NCBI GenBank assembly: GCA_016125335.1
Contig: WGLY01000003.1
Coordinates: 1-64,000, forward strand
Direction: 5' to 3'
Source: Frankiales bacterium
GTDB lineage: Bacteria; Actinomycetota; Actinomycetes; S36-B12; CAIYMF01
Length of the DNA: 64,000 nt
Shown here piece by piece: positions 56,994-64,000 of this stretch. Made by a program: the position numbers and the translations under genes. The notes beneath the pieces were generated by a model. It saw only the letters and a list, made by a program, of their open reading frames with translations. It made no database searches and was not told the DNA's origin. Each line of letters opens with the position of its first letter. Within the stretch, counting starts at the first letter, position 1.

Positions 56994-57185
56994 GTGAGAC
57001 GGACCCGCCCATGGCGGTCCGCCCCGGCCATCCGGCCCGGCCGCACCGGACACGGCGGACAGCCGCGGCCGGAGGGGACGCCGACCTTCCCGCGAATCGT
57101 GTGCAGGTACCGCCGCGGCGGCGCGGGGGTCTCGCATGGTGGTACGGCGTTGCCCGCCAGGCGGACCAGGCCCCAGCCTGGGCGC

Positions 57186-57269
57186 ATGCCCGCGCACAAC
57201 CGCCTCGTGGTCCGGCGTCACGTCGACCACATGCGCGTGGCCAGCGCGGCCTGTCGCCCCGTCGGCTGA
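57186..57269 (+). CDS. short leader peptide of the sulfur operon
   Basis: 27 residues from the ATG at 57186, or 20 from the GTG at 57207; the core is VRRHVDHMRVASAACRPVG. Very short peptides with RRHVDL.RVASA.C-like sequence occur upstream of sulfur-assimilation genes in many actinobacteria and are annotated as putative leader peptides. The single Cys near the end would let ribosome stalling report low cysteinyl-tRNA. It ends 127 nt before the sulfite reductase gene, and a hairpin lies between them. The role is inferred from family and position. Confidence 0.7.
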   Translation: MPAHNRLVVRRHVDHMRVASAACRPVG

Positions 57270-57291
57270 CCCGCCGTCCCGTGCCCTGCAC

Positions 57292-57315
57292 CCCGGACGG
57301 CCGTCGTCGTCCGGG
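57292..57315 (+). promoter_or_regulatory. possible attenuator hairpin before the sulfite reductase gene
   Basis: CCCGGAC pairs with GTCCGGG (7 bp, 10-nt loop), starting 22 nt after the leader-peptide stop. A second weak CCCCC/GGGGG stem follows near 57335-57352. Which is a terminator and which an antiterminator cannot be told. Confidence 0.35.
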
Positions 57316-57396
57316 CTCCTCCCCCTGCTGACCCCCGGTCGGTGGGGGACGTCGTGCCGCGCGCCGCCGGTCGTCCTCGCCCCGAGGAGACGACCG

Positions 57397-59106
57397 ATGA
57401 GCATCGACACCACCGCAGACCCGCCCGCGCAGGCGCCCGGCGCCGCCCGCTCCCGGGCCGCCCGCCCCCCGCGCGGCGAGGGGCAGTGGGCGCTCGGCTA
57501 CGCCGAGCCGCTCAACGCCAACGAGCGCCTGAAGAAGGACGACGACGGGCTCAACGTCCGCGCCCGGATCGAGAACGTCTACTCCCGTCAGGGGTTCGGC
57601 TCGATCGACCCGAGCGACCTGCGCGGCCGCATGCGGTGGTGGGGCCTCTACACCCAGCGCCGGCAGGGGATCGACGGCGGCCGCACCTCGTCCCTCGAGC
57701 CGCACGAGCTCGACGACGAGCACTTCATGCTCCGCATCCGCAGCGACGGCGGGATCCTCTCGGCCGAGCAGCTGCGTGCGGTCGCCGACGTCTCGCAGCG
57801 CTACGCCCGCGACACCGCCGACATCACCGACCGGCAGAACGTGCAGCTGCACTGGGTCCGGATCGAGGACGTGCCGGCGATCTGGCAGCGGCTGGAGTCC
57901 GTGGGCCTCACCACCGCCGAGGCGTGCGGCGACACCCCCCGCGTCGTCCTCGGCTCGCCGGTCGCCGGCGTCGCGGCCGACGAGATCCTCGACGGGACGC
58001 CGGCCATCCGCGAGATCGTGCGCCGCCACGTCGCCGACCCGCGGTTCTCGAACCTGCCCCGCAAGTTCAAGTCGGCGGTGTCAGGCTCGCCCCGCCAGGA
58101 CGTGGCCCACGAGGTGAACGACCTCTCGTTCGTCGGTGTCGTGCACCCCGAGCACGGCCCGGGCTTCGACGTCTGGGTGGGCGGCGGCCTGTCGACGAAC
58201 CCGATGCTGGCGCAGCGCCTCGGTGCCTGGGTGCCGCTCGACGAGGTGCCCGACGTCTGGGCCGCCGTGGTGTCGGTGTTCCGCGACTACGGCTACCGCA
58301 GGCTGCGCACGCGCGCCCGCCTGAAGTTCCTCGTGCAGGACTGGGGGGTCGCCCGGCTGCGCGAGGTGGTCGAGCAGCAGTACCTCGGCCACCGGCTCGT
58401 GGACGGACCGGCCGCGCAGCCCTACGCCGGCCGCCGCGACCACGTCGGCGTCCACCCGCAGCGCGACGGGCGGTGGTACGTCGGTGCCGCACCGACGGTG
58501 GGCCGGGTGAGCGGCACCGTGCTGGACGGGCTCGCCACCCTCGCCGAGCGCCACGGCTCCGGCGAGGTCCGTCTCACTGCGCAGCAGAAGCTCGTGGTGC
58601 TCGGCGTCGGGGACGACGACATCGAGCCGCTCGTCGCGGGGCTGCACGCGCTCGGTCTCGAGGTGCGTCCCAGTGAGTTCCGCCGCGGCACCATGGCCTG
58701 CACCGGCATCGAGTTCTGCAAGCTGGCGATCGCGGAGACCAAGGGCAACGCCGCGCGGCTCGTGGCCGAGCTCGAGGACCGGCTGCCCACGTTCGACCGG
58801 CCGCTGTCGCTGCACGTCAACGGATGCCCCAACTCCTGCGCGCGCATCCAGGTGGCCGACATCGGGCTCAAGGGCATGCTCGTCCCCGGCCCGGACGGCG
58901 AGCAGACCGAGGGCTTCCAGGTGCACCTCGGCGGCGAGCTCGGGCCGGAGGCCGGCCTCGGGCGCAAGCCGCGCGGGCTCAAGGTGACCTCGGCCGAGCT
59001 GCCCGACTACGTCGAGCGCGTGGTCGGGCGCTACGTCGAGCAGCGCGACGACGACGAGTCCTTCGCGCAGTGGGCCCGCCGCGCCGACGAGGAGGCCCTG
59101 ACGTGA
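57397..59106 (+). CDS. sir: ferredoxin-type nitrite/sulfite reductase, probably sulfite reductase
   Basis: 569 residues with two repeated siroheme/Fe-S half domains. The four Cys that hold the coupled [4Fe-4S]-siroheme centre are Cys435 and Cys441 (ACTGIEFCKL) and Cys477 and Cys481 (NGCPNSCA). It reduces sulfite to sulfide with electrons from ferredoxin. Sulfite rather than nitrite is inferred because the next genes are an APS/PAPS reductase and siroheme-making enzymes. GAGGAGACGACCG precedes the ATG. The gene overlaps cysH by 4 bp. Confidence 0.93.
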   Translation: MSIDTTADPPAQAPGAARSRAARPPRGEGQWALGYAEPLNANERLKKDDDGLNVRARIENVYSRQGFGSIDPSDLRGRMRWWGLYTQRRQGIDGGRTSSLEPHELDDEHFMLRIRSDGGILSAEQLRAVADVSQRYARDTADITDRQNVQLHWVRIEDVPAIWQRLESVGLTTAEACGDTPRVVLGSPVAGVAADEILDGTPAIREIVRRHVADPRFSNLPRKFKSAVSGSPRQDVAHEVNDLSFVGVVHPEHGPGFDVWVGGGLSTNPMLAQRLGAWVPLDEVPDVWAAVVSVFRDYGYRRLRTRARLKFLVQDWGVARLREVVEQQYLGHRLVDGPAAQPYAGRRDHVGVHPQRDGRWYVGAAPTVGRVSGTVLDGLATLAERHGSGEVRLTAQQKLVVLGVGDDDIEPLVAGLHALGLEVRPSEFRRGTMACTGIEFCKLAIAETKGNAARLVAELEDRLPTFDRPLSLHVNGCPNSCARIQVADIGLKGMLVPGPDGEQTEGFQVHLGGELGPEAGLGRKPRGLKVTSAELPDYVERVVGRYVEQRDDDESFAQWARRADEEALT

Positions 59107-59816
59107 GCACCCTCTCGCTGCACCGGCGCCAGGACCTCGCCCGCGACGGCGCCGCGCTCGTCGCGGACCTCGACGACCCCCGCCGTCAGGCCGCCGCGGC
59201 GCTGCGATGGGCCGTCGAGACCTTCGGCGAGGGGTTCGTCGTGGCGAGCTCGATGGCCGACGCCGTCCTGGTGCACCTCGCGTCGTCCGTGGCACCGGGC
59301 GTGGAGGTGCTCTTCCTCGACACCGGCTACCACTTCGCCGAGACGCTCGGCACGCGCGACGCGGTGGCCACCGCGTACCCGGTCGAGGTGAGCACGGTCC
59401 TGCCGCTGCTGAGCGTCGAGCAGCAGGACGCCCGGTTCGGGCCGGACCTGTGGGCCCGCGACCCCGACGCGTGCTGCGCGATCCGCAAGGTGGAGCCGCT
59501 GGAGCGGGCGCTGTCCGGCTACGCCGCCTGGGCCAGCGGGATGCGTCGCGACGAAGCGGTCACCCGTCGGGCGATCGACGTCGTCGGCTGGGACGCGCGC
59601 CGCGGGCTGGTGAAGCTCAACCCCCTCGCCGCGTGGACCGAGGACGACGTGGCGCGCTACGCCGACGAGCACGGCGTGCTGGTGAACCCGCTGCGTCAGA
59701 TCGGTTACGCCTCCATCGGGTGCGAGCCGTGCACACGGCCCGTGGCGCCCGGCGAGGACGGCCGGGCCGGCCGGTGGGCCGGCACCGGCAAGGTCGAGTG
59801 CGGGCTGCACGCATGA
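59103..59816 (+). CDS. cysH: adenylylsulfate (APS)-type reductase
   Basis: 237 residues. SSMADAVLVHLA starts the nucleotide-binding part and LDTGYHFAET follows. The Cys pairs CC (124-125) and CEPC (207 and 210) bind a [4Fe-4S] cluster, the mark of APS-using enzymes, and Cys233 in the C-terminal VECGLH forms the thiosulfonate intermediate. It makes sulfite with thioredoxin. The GTG overlaps the sir stop (GTGA). ATP sulfurylase genes are not in the window. Confidence 0.93.
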   Translation: MSTLSLHRRQDLARDGAALVADLDDPRRQAAAALRWAVETFGEGFVVASSMADAVLVHLASSVAPGVEVLFLDTGYHFAETLGTRDAVATAYPVEVSTVLPLLSVEQQDARFGPDLWARDPDACCAIRKVEPLERALSGYAAWASGMRRDEAVTRRAIDVVGWDARRGLVKLNPLAAWTEDDVARYADEHGVLVNPLRQIGYASIGCEPCTRPVAPGEDGRAGRWAGTGKVECGLHA

Positions 59817-61066
59817 CCGCCTCGACGCGCGCTCCCTCCTACCCCCTCGTGCTCGACCTGGCCGGCCGCCGCGTGCTCGTGGTCGGCGGCGGCCCGGTGG
59901 CGGCGCGCCGGGCCACGGCCCTCGTGGCGGCCGGGGCCGTCGTCGAGGTGGTGGCGCCGTGGCTGTGCGAGCCGTTGGCCGCGCTCGTGGCCGACCGCGC
60001 CGTGACCTGGCACCCGCGCGAGTACGCCGACGGCGACATCGACGGCGCGTGGCTCGTGCACACGGCCACGGGCGAGCCCGGCACCGACGCCGCGGTGGCG
60101 TCGGCCGCCGAGGCCGCGCGGGTGTGGTGCGTGCGCGCCGACGACGCCGGCTCCTCGGCCGCGTGGACGCCAGCCGTGGCCCGCGCTGCCGACGGCGTGC
60201 TCGTCGCGGTGTCCGGCGGCGGCGACCCCGGGCGCGCCCGCGCCCTGCGCGACGCGGTCGCCGCGGCGCTGGACACCGGGACGCTGCCGCTGCGCGCGAC
60301 CCGCCCCCGCCGCGCCACCGGCCCGGGCACGGTGCACCTCGTGGGCGGTGGCCCGGGCGACGCGGGCCTGCTCACGGTGCGCGGCCGGCGGCTGCTGGCC
60401 CTGGCCGACGTCGTGGTGGTGGACCGCCTCGCACCGCGCGGGGTGCTCGAGGAGCTCGGCCCGCACGTCGAGGTGGTCGACTGCGGCAAGGCCCCTGGCC
60501 ACCACCAGCTCACGCAGGACGAGATCAACGACCTGCTCGTCGATCGGGCCCTGCGCGGTCTCGACGTCGTGCGGCTCAAGGGCGGCGACCCGTTCGTGCT
60601 GGGCCGCGGCGGCGAGGAGGCCCTGGCCTGCCGTGCCGCCGGCGTGCCGGTCGAGGTCGTGCCGGGCGTGACGTCGGCGGTGTCCGTGCCGGCAGCCGCA
60701 GGCATCCCGGTGACGCACCGCGGGATCGCGTCGTCGTTCGCGCTGGTGTCGGCGCACGACGGGATCGCACCGGTGGAGGCGGCGGCCGCGCAGCACCCGG
60801 CGTCGACGACGCTCGTGCTCCTCATGGGGGTGCGGCTGCTGCGCGACTCCGCGACCGCGCTGGTGCGGGCGGGTCGCGACGCGACGACGCCGGTCGCGGT
60901 GGTCGAGCGGGGCTGGACGTCGCGGCAGCGCACCACCGTCGGCACGCTCGCCGACATCGCCGACCTCGCCGCGGCGCGGGCGGTCGAGTCGCCCGCGGTG
61001 GTCGTCGTCGGGGACGTCGTGCGCCTGCGCGCGACGCTGGGCGCGTTCGCGGACGAACTGTCGTGA
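59813..61066 (+). CDS. cysG: siroheme synthase: precorrin-2 dehydrogenase fused to uroporphyrinogen-III C-methyltransferase
   Basis: 417 residues. The N-terminal part (1-165) has the Rossmann start VLVVGGGPVAARRA of precorrin-2 dehydrogenase/ferrochelatase. The C-terminal part (175-417) is the SAM-dependent methyltransferase with VHLVGGGPGDAGLLTVRG, VRLKGGDPFVLGRGGEE and GVTSAVSVPAAAGIPVTHRG. It makes the siroheme needed by the sulfite reductase. The N-terminal module may or may not keep chelatase activity; a separate CbiX-like chelatase follows. ATGA overlap with cysH. Confidence 0.92.
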   Translation: MTASTRAPSYPLVLDLAGRRVLVVGGGPVAARRATALVAAGAVVEVVAPWLCEPLAALVADRAVTWHPREYADGDIDGAWLVHTATGEPGTDAAVASAAEAARVWCVRADDAGSSAAWTPAVARAADGVLVAVSGGGDPGRARALRDAVAAALDTGTLPLRATRPRRATGPGTVHLVGGGPGDAGLLTVRGRRLLALADVVVVDRLAPRGVLEELGPHVEVVDCGKAPGHHQLTQDEINDLLVDRALRGLDVVRLKGGDPFVLGRGGEEALACRAAGVPVEVVPGVTSAVSVPAAAGIPVTHRGIASSFALVSAHDGIAPVEAAAAQHPASTTLVLLMGVRLLRDSATALVRAGRDATTPVAVVERGWTSRQRTTVGTLADIADLAAARAVESPAVVVVGDVVRLRATLGAFADELS

Positions 61067-61722
61067 CCGCCGGGGTGCTGCTCGCCCACGGGTCGCCGGA
61101 CCCGAGGTCCGGCCACGCGGTGCGCGACGCGGCGGACCGGCTGGCCGCGCTCCGCGGCTCCGAGGTGGCGGTGGCGTTCCTCGAGCACGACCGGCCGACC
61201 CTGGCCGAGGCCGTCGCGCCGCTGGAGGGGCCGGTGGCGGTGCTGCCGCTGCTGCTGTCCTCCGCCTACCACCTGCGCGAGGACGTGCCCGCGGCCGTGC
61301 GCGCCGCCGGGCGGCCGGTGCACGTCGCGGACGCCGTGGGTCACCCGCCGGACGTGCTCGACCTGCTGCTGCGCCGGGCCGCCGCGCCAGCGGTGGTCGT
61401 CGCGGCCGGCACCCGCCGGCGCGCCGAGCGCGAGGCGTTCGCCCGTGCCGTGGCGGCGGCGTCGCGACGTACCGGCGTCGTGGCGCGCGCGGCCTTCGCG
61501 ACCGGTCCGGGTCCGCGCCTCGACGACGCCGTGCCGGGGCGCGCCGTGGTGCCGTGGCTGCTGGCACCGGGCCGGCTGCTCGACCGGGTGCGGGACTGCG
61601 CCGCCCGGCACGAGCAGCCCGTCGTGGGCGACGGGCTGCTCGCGGAGCCGGCGTTCCTGGCGGTGCTCGACGGGCGCCTCCAGGACGCGTCCGTAGCGCC
61701 TCGGGCCGGCGTCGCGTCGTGA
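61063..61722 (+). CDS. CbiX/SirB-like sirohydrochlorin chelatase
   Basis: 219 residues. It begins VLLAHGSPDPRSG, where the His is the metal ligand of CbiX/SirB-type chelatases; LLLSSAYHLREDVP supplies the second metal-binding His. The second half repeats the fold with weaker conservation. The likely reaction is iron insertion into sirohydrochlorin to give siroheme. The GTG overlaps the cysG-like stop (GTGA). It is the last gene of the sulfur operon and converges on a small membrane protein gene. Confidence 0.85.
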   Translation: MTAGVLLAHGSPDPRSGHAVRDAADRLAALRGSEVAVAFLEHDRPTLAEAVAPLEGPVAVLPLLLSSAYHLREDVPAAVRAAGRPVHVADAVGHPPDVLDLLLRRAAAPAVVVAAGTRRRAEREAFARAVAAASRRTGVVARAAFATGPGPRLDDAVPGRAVVPWLLAPGRLLDRVRDCAARHEQPVVGDGLLAEPAFLAVLDGRLQDASVAPRAGVAS

Positions 61723-61742
61723 CGCTCCGCCTCCCGCGCGGG

Positions 61743-61946
61743 TCAGGCGGGGACGGTGGCCATCGCCGACACCCAGAGGACGAAGGTGCCCACGGCACCG
61801 GCGCCCAGGGCCGTCGCGCGGCGCAGCCACGCGGGGTGCCAGTCCGCGCCGGTGTGGCGGGCGGCCACGACGGCGGCGGTGACGCTGCCAGCGACGAGCA
61901 CGATCAGGAGCAGTCCGAAGACCAGGTTCAGCGCGATGGAGCTCAT
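61743..61946 (-). CDS. small two-helix membrane protein
   Basis: 67 residues with hydrophobic segments ALNLVFGLLLIVLVAGSVTA and ATALGAGAVGTFVLWVSAMA joined by a basic His/Trp-containing loop. AAGGAG lies 10 nt before the ATG. No family is recognised. It lies 20 nt after the convergent sulfur operon and is not obviously part of a larger unit. Confidence 0.65.
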   Translation of the reverse strand: MSSIALNLVFGLLLIVLVAGSVTAAVVAARHTGADWHPAWLRRATALGAGAVGTFVLWVSAMATVPA

Positions 61947-62154
61947 GGGGGGTCAACTCCTTCGGTTACGCCGTTGTCGGCGCGTTCGACGTTAGGCAGG
62001 TGTCGTCGCGCTTCCGGCCGGACCTGACCCAAGGATCGGCGAAGAAGGGGGACAGATTCGTCGGTGGGCGCGCGATCCCTTGCTACCGAAGGGAGATGGG
62101 CGCTCGGTCGGGACGCGGTCTGAAGCGGGTGAGAGCCGCGCCGACCGCTCGGAG

Positions 62155-62187
62155 CCACCCGGACGGCGTACCGCGCCACCCGGACGG
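62155..62187. repeat. short direct repeat
   Basis: CCACCCGGACGG occurs twice, at 62155-62166 and 62176-62187, 13 to 45 bases downstream of the phenylalanine hydroxylase stop on its strand. The meaning is unknown and chance is possible. Confidence 0.4.
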
Positions 62188-62199
62188 AGCAGCGGTGCG

Positions 62200-63096
62200 T
62201 CAGACGCCGACGGGGTGCTCGTGGCGCAGGCGCTCGATGCTCTCGTCCGTGGCGGAGTCGAAGAAGCCGCCCACGACGTCGACGACCTCGCTCCACGACC
62301 GGGCCGCGAACAGGATCGGCTGGTAGTGGGTGATGTCGTAGGTCTGCACGCCCATGCGCGCGATGTCGACCGGGCGCAGGTCCGCCTCGACGAACTCCTC
62401 GATCTCGCCGTACGACGACAGCAGCCCGGCCCCGTAGGCCTTCGGGCCGTCGGGCTCGTGCACGACGCCGAACTCCAGCGAGAACCAGAACACCTTCGAC
62501 ACGAACTCCAGCGCGTCGGCCGACTCCACCCGGCGGGCCGCGCGGCCGGCCGCGACGTACAGCTCGGCGAAGGTGGGCTCGGCGAGGGTGATCGCGTGGC
62601 CGAGCACCTCGTGCACGACGTCCGGCTCCGGGGTGTACAGCGGCACGGAGTGGTGGCGGATGTACTGGGTCGACCAGAAGGACCGGTCGGCCAGCGACCC
62701 GTAGAACTCGCGCAGCGGCACGAGCCCGGCCGCCGGCAGGTAGGTGAACCCCGTGAGCGGGGCGAGCGCGGCCGTGACGTCGGTGAGCTGCGGGATGTGG
62801 TCCGTGGGCAGCTCGATGCGCTCGCGGCCGGCGCGCGCGGCGGCGCAGGCGAGCCGCTCGTGCTTGCGGGCGAGCTCGGCGCTCACCACGCGCCACACCT
62901 CGTGCTCCTCGTCGGTATACTCCGCGACGGGCATGGGCCGCTCGGGGGTCCAGTCCAGCGCCAGCGAGGCGATGGTGTTGCGGCGCGCGCGGTACTCGGG
63001 GTCGCCGACACCGGGGTGGTCGGAGCCGAGCTCGACGACGACCTCGCCGCCCTCGGTGGTCACGACGGGTGCGTACAGCTGGCCCTCGTTGAACAT
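62200..63096 (-). CDS. phhA: phenylalanine 4-monooxygenase
   Basis: 298 residues, an iron- and pterin-dependent aromatic amino acid hydroxylase that turns phenylalanine into tyrosine. The iron ligands are His162 and His167 (VVHEVLGHA) and Glu208 (FSLEFG). Flanking conserved blocks are FWSTQYIRH and GPKAYGAGLLSSYGEI. It has no N-terminal ACT domain, as is normal for bacterial enzymes. No partner carbinolamine dehydratase gene (phhB) is next to it. An inverted repeat precedes the start. Confidence 0.95.
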   Translation of the reverse strand: MFNEGQLYAPVVTTEGGEVVVELGSDHPGVGDPEYRARRNTIASLALDWTPERPMPVAEYTDEEHEVWRVVSAELARKHERLACAAARAGRERIELPTDHIPQLTDVTAALAPLTGFTYLPAAGLVPLREFYGSLADRSFWSTQYIRHHSVPLYTPEPDVVHEVLGHAITLAEPTFAELYVAAGRAARRVESADALEFVSKVFWFSLEFGVVHEPDGPKAYGAGLLSSYGEIEEFVEADLRPVDIARMGVQTYDITHYQPILFAARSWSEVVDVVGGFFDSATDESIERLRHEHPVGV

Positions 63097-63108
63097 CCAC
63101 CTAGGGCA

Positions 63109-63127
63109 GCATCACCTGACCTGATGC
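63109..63127 (-). promoter_or_regulatory. inverted repeat before phhA
   Basis: GCATCACCTGACCTGATGC: 6-bp arms around CCTGACC, ending 13 nt upstream of the phhA ATG. The position suits a repressor or Lrp/AsnC-type regulator site. Similar CCTGACC words recur just upstream near 63154. Confidence 0.4.
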
Positions 63128-63216
63128 TCAACACCTGGCCGACACGCTGGACAACCTGACCAGCCATCGAGGCTCTCCCGGCGTGAGTTGCGCAGCCGTG
63201 GCCGGAGCGGCGGCCG

Positions 63217-63408
63217 TCACCTGTCGTCGGTCGCCGGCCCCCCGTGCCCGGCCAGGCACCACGGCGTGCACAGCGGGCCGCACGGCTCGGGGACGACCAC
63301 CGCCCCCGCGCGGCACAGCCGGGGGTCGGAGTCGAGGTCGAGCGGGTCGCGGCGGCACAGGTCGGCCAGGGCCGGCCGGCCGGCGGTGCGGGTGCCGCTC
63401 GCGTCCAC
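63217..63408 (-). CDS. small Cys-rich protein
   Basis: 63 residues with DLCRRDP, DPRLCRAG and then EPCGPLCTPWCLAGHGG, giving five Cys and one His that could bind a metal. The GTG start is not supported by a clear ribosome site or -10 box. The pattern looks selected, but I recognise no family; a shadow frame is possible. Confidence 0.4.
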   Translation of the reverse strand: MDASGTRTAGRPALADLCRRDPLDLDSDPRLCRAGAVVVPEPCGPLCTPWCLAGHGGPATDDR

Positions 63409-63477
63409 GGGCCGAGTGTGGCGCGCCGGAAGCGGGGCGAGAAGGGGATTCGGCCGGATACGCCGCGGCCCGGCCGG

Positions 63478-63951
63478 TCAGGCCGGGCCGTGGTGTGTGG
63501 CCAGCGCCGCGGTCGACCCGGCCGCCAGCGCGTCGGCCACGTGGCCCAGGCCCGCCTCGATCGTGGCCCGGTAGCCGTCCTCGGGCAGGGCGTCGAGCGC
63601 CCCGCGCGCGAGGGCGAGGTGCTCGCGGGCGGCGGCCTCGTCGCCGAGCCGGCGGTGGTCGTCGGCGAGGTTGAGGTGCAGCGAGGGCAGGAAGCCGCGC
63701 ACCTGCAGAGTGGAGTGGTAGGCCCCGGCGCGCTCGTCGGTGAGATCGCCGGCGGCCTCGAGGGCGCGCCGGTCCCACGCGAGCTCGTCGACCGGGTCGT
63801 CCTGCAGGTCCGCCTGGTAGTGGGCGAGCACGCACCGGTGGAAGGGGTCGCCGTCGTCGCCGAGCTGCGCCCAGACCGCGTCGAGGGCCGCTCGGGCCGC
63901 GGCCCGCTCGCCCGAGCGGCCCGCCTCGACGGCGGCCATCACCCGCGCCAT
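63478..63951 (-). CDS. tetratricopeptide-like helical protein, possibly incomplete
   Basis: At least 157 residues, all helical, with TPR-like Ala/Leu spacing (ERAAARAALDAVWAQLGDDG, HLNLADDHRRLGDEAAAREHLA, RATIEAGLGHVADAL). The frame stays open upstream to the window edge (PPPAADEVMARV...), so the true start may lie beyond 64000. Similar proteins of unknown function occur in actinobacteria. It probably binds another protein. Confidence 0.7.
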   Translation of the reverse strand: MARVMAAVEAGRSGERAAARAALDAVWAQLGDDGDPFHRCVLAHYQADLQDDPVDELAWDRRALEAAGDLTDERAGAYHSTLQVRGFLPSLHLNLADDHRRLGDEAAAREHLALARGALDALPEDGYRATIEAGLGHVADALAAGSTAALATHHGPA

Positions 63952-64000
63952 GACCTCGTCCGCAGCGGGAGGGGGCGCCTGGCCGGCGTCCCCGTCCGTC

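Noticed and set aside
57397-59106. Assimilatory nitrite reductase
   Set aside because: The family is shared, but the operon with an APS-type reductase, siroheme enzymes and a Cys leader peptide points to sulfite.
59705-61956. Long minus-strand open frames opposite the siroheme genes
   Set aside because: Arg/Pro/Thr-rich translations without any family signal; the coupled plus-strand genes explain the bias.

Overview
The window is chromosomal DNA of a very GC-rich actinobacterium (Actinomycetes; the order cannot be fixed from the sequence alone). The evidence is the actinobacterial marker NucS, the DUF222/HNH and DUF2510/DUF4333 families, an Rho with a long hydrophilic insert, a MurA carrying Asp where most bacteria have Cys, and many leaderless genes with a TANNNT box 6-8 nt before the start codon. 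I see no prophage, insertion sequence or CRISPR array. There is one tRNA gene and no rRNA.

Layout. 1-12.8 kb holds accessory metabolism: a partial DUF222/HNH gene, a hydrolase-SDR-hydrolase operon, a duplicated-and-fused 3-hydroxyacyl-CoA dehydrogenase, nucS, a peptidase-E-like gene, an ABC-2 exporter, and a MeaA-type B12-dependent mutase next to a second 3-hydroxybutyryl-CoA dehydrogenase. 12.8-15.4 kb holds murA, a PduO-type cobalamin adenosyltransferase (which could supply the mutase cofactor) and a HIT-like gene. 15.4-23.5 kb is a complete F1Fo ATP synthase operon led by two small membrane genes of the AtpI/AtpZ kind. 23.5-41.8 kb runs wecA-like, glyA, sua5, prmC, prfA, rpmE, [inserted cassette], rho, thrB, thrC, hom, lysA, argS on the minus strand, followed by a plus-strand tRNA-Arg(CCG). 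This order matches the argS-to-atp block of Mycobacterium tuberculosis except for glyA and the cassette.

The cassette between rho and rpmE (about 29.2-32.7 kb) is the most unusual part. It has two paralogous TasA/camelysin-like secreted proteins with SipW-type signal peptides and an ER/SipW-type signal peptidase fused to a LamG domain. The fusion appears to carry an internal signal peptide, so the protease may release its own C-terminal half. Each gene is followed by a strong hairpin terminator, and both TasA-like genes have a sigma-28-like (FliA/WhiG) promoter. I read this as a regulated surface or matrix protein system.

42-57 kb carries a coupled methyltransferase/GT2/GT-C set, trmB, a secreted cell-wall enzyme behind a probable c-di-AMP riboswitch, a dienelactone hydrolase, a divergent Clp-type AAA+ ATPase, a lipid kinase, two different L,D-transpeptidases, a nitroreductase and an aldehyde dehydrogenase. 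57-61.7 kb is an assimilatory sulfur operon with a short Cys-containing leader peptide: sulfite reductase, APS/PAPS reductase, siroheme synthase/uroporphyrinogen methyltransferase and a CbiX-like chelatase. The last 2.3 kb holds a small membrane protein, phenylalanine hydroxylase, and two poorly known genes, the last of which may run off the window edge.
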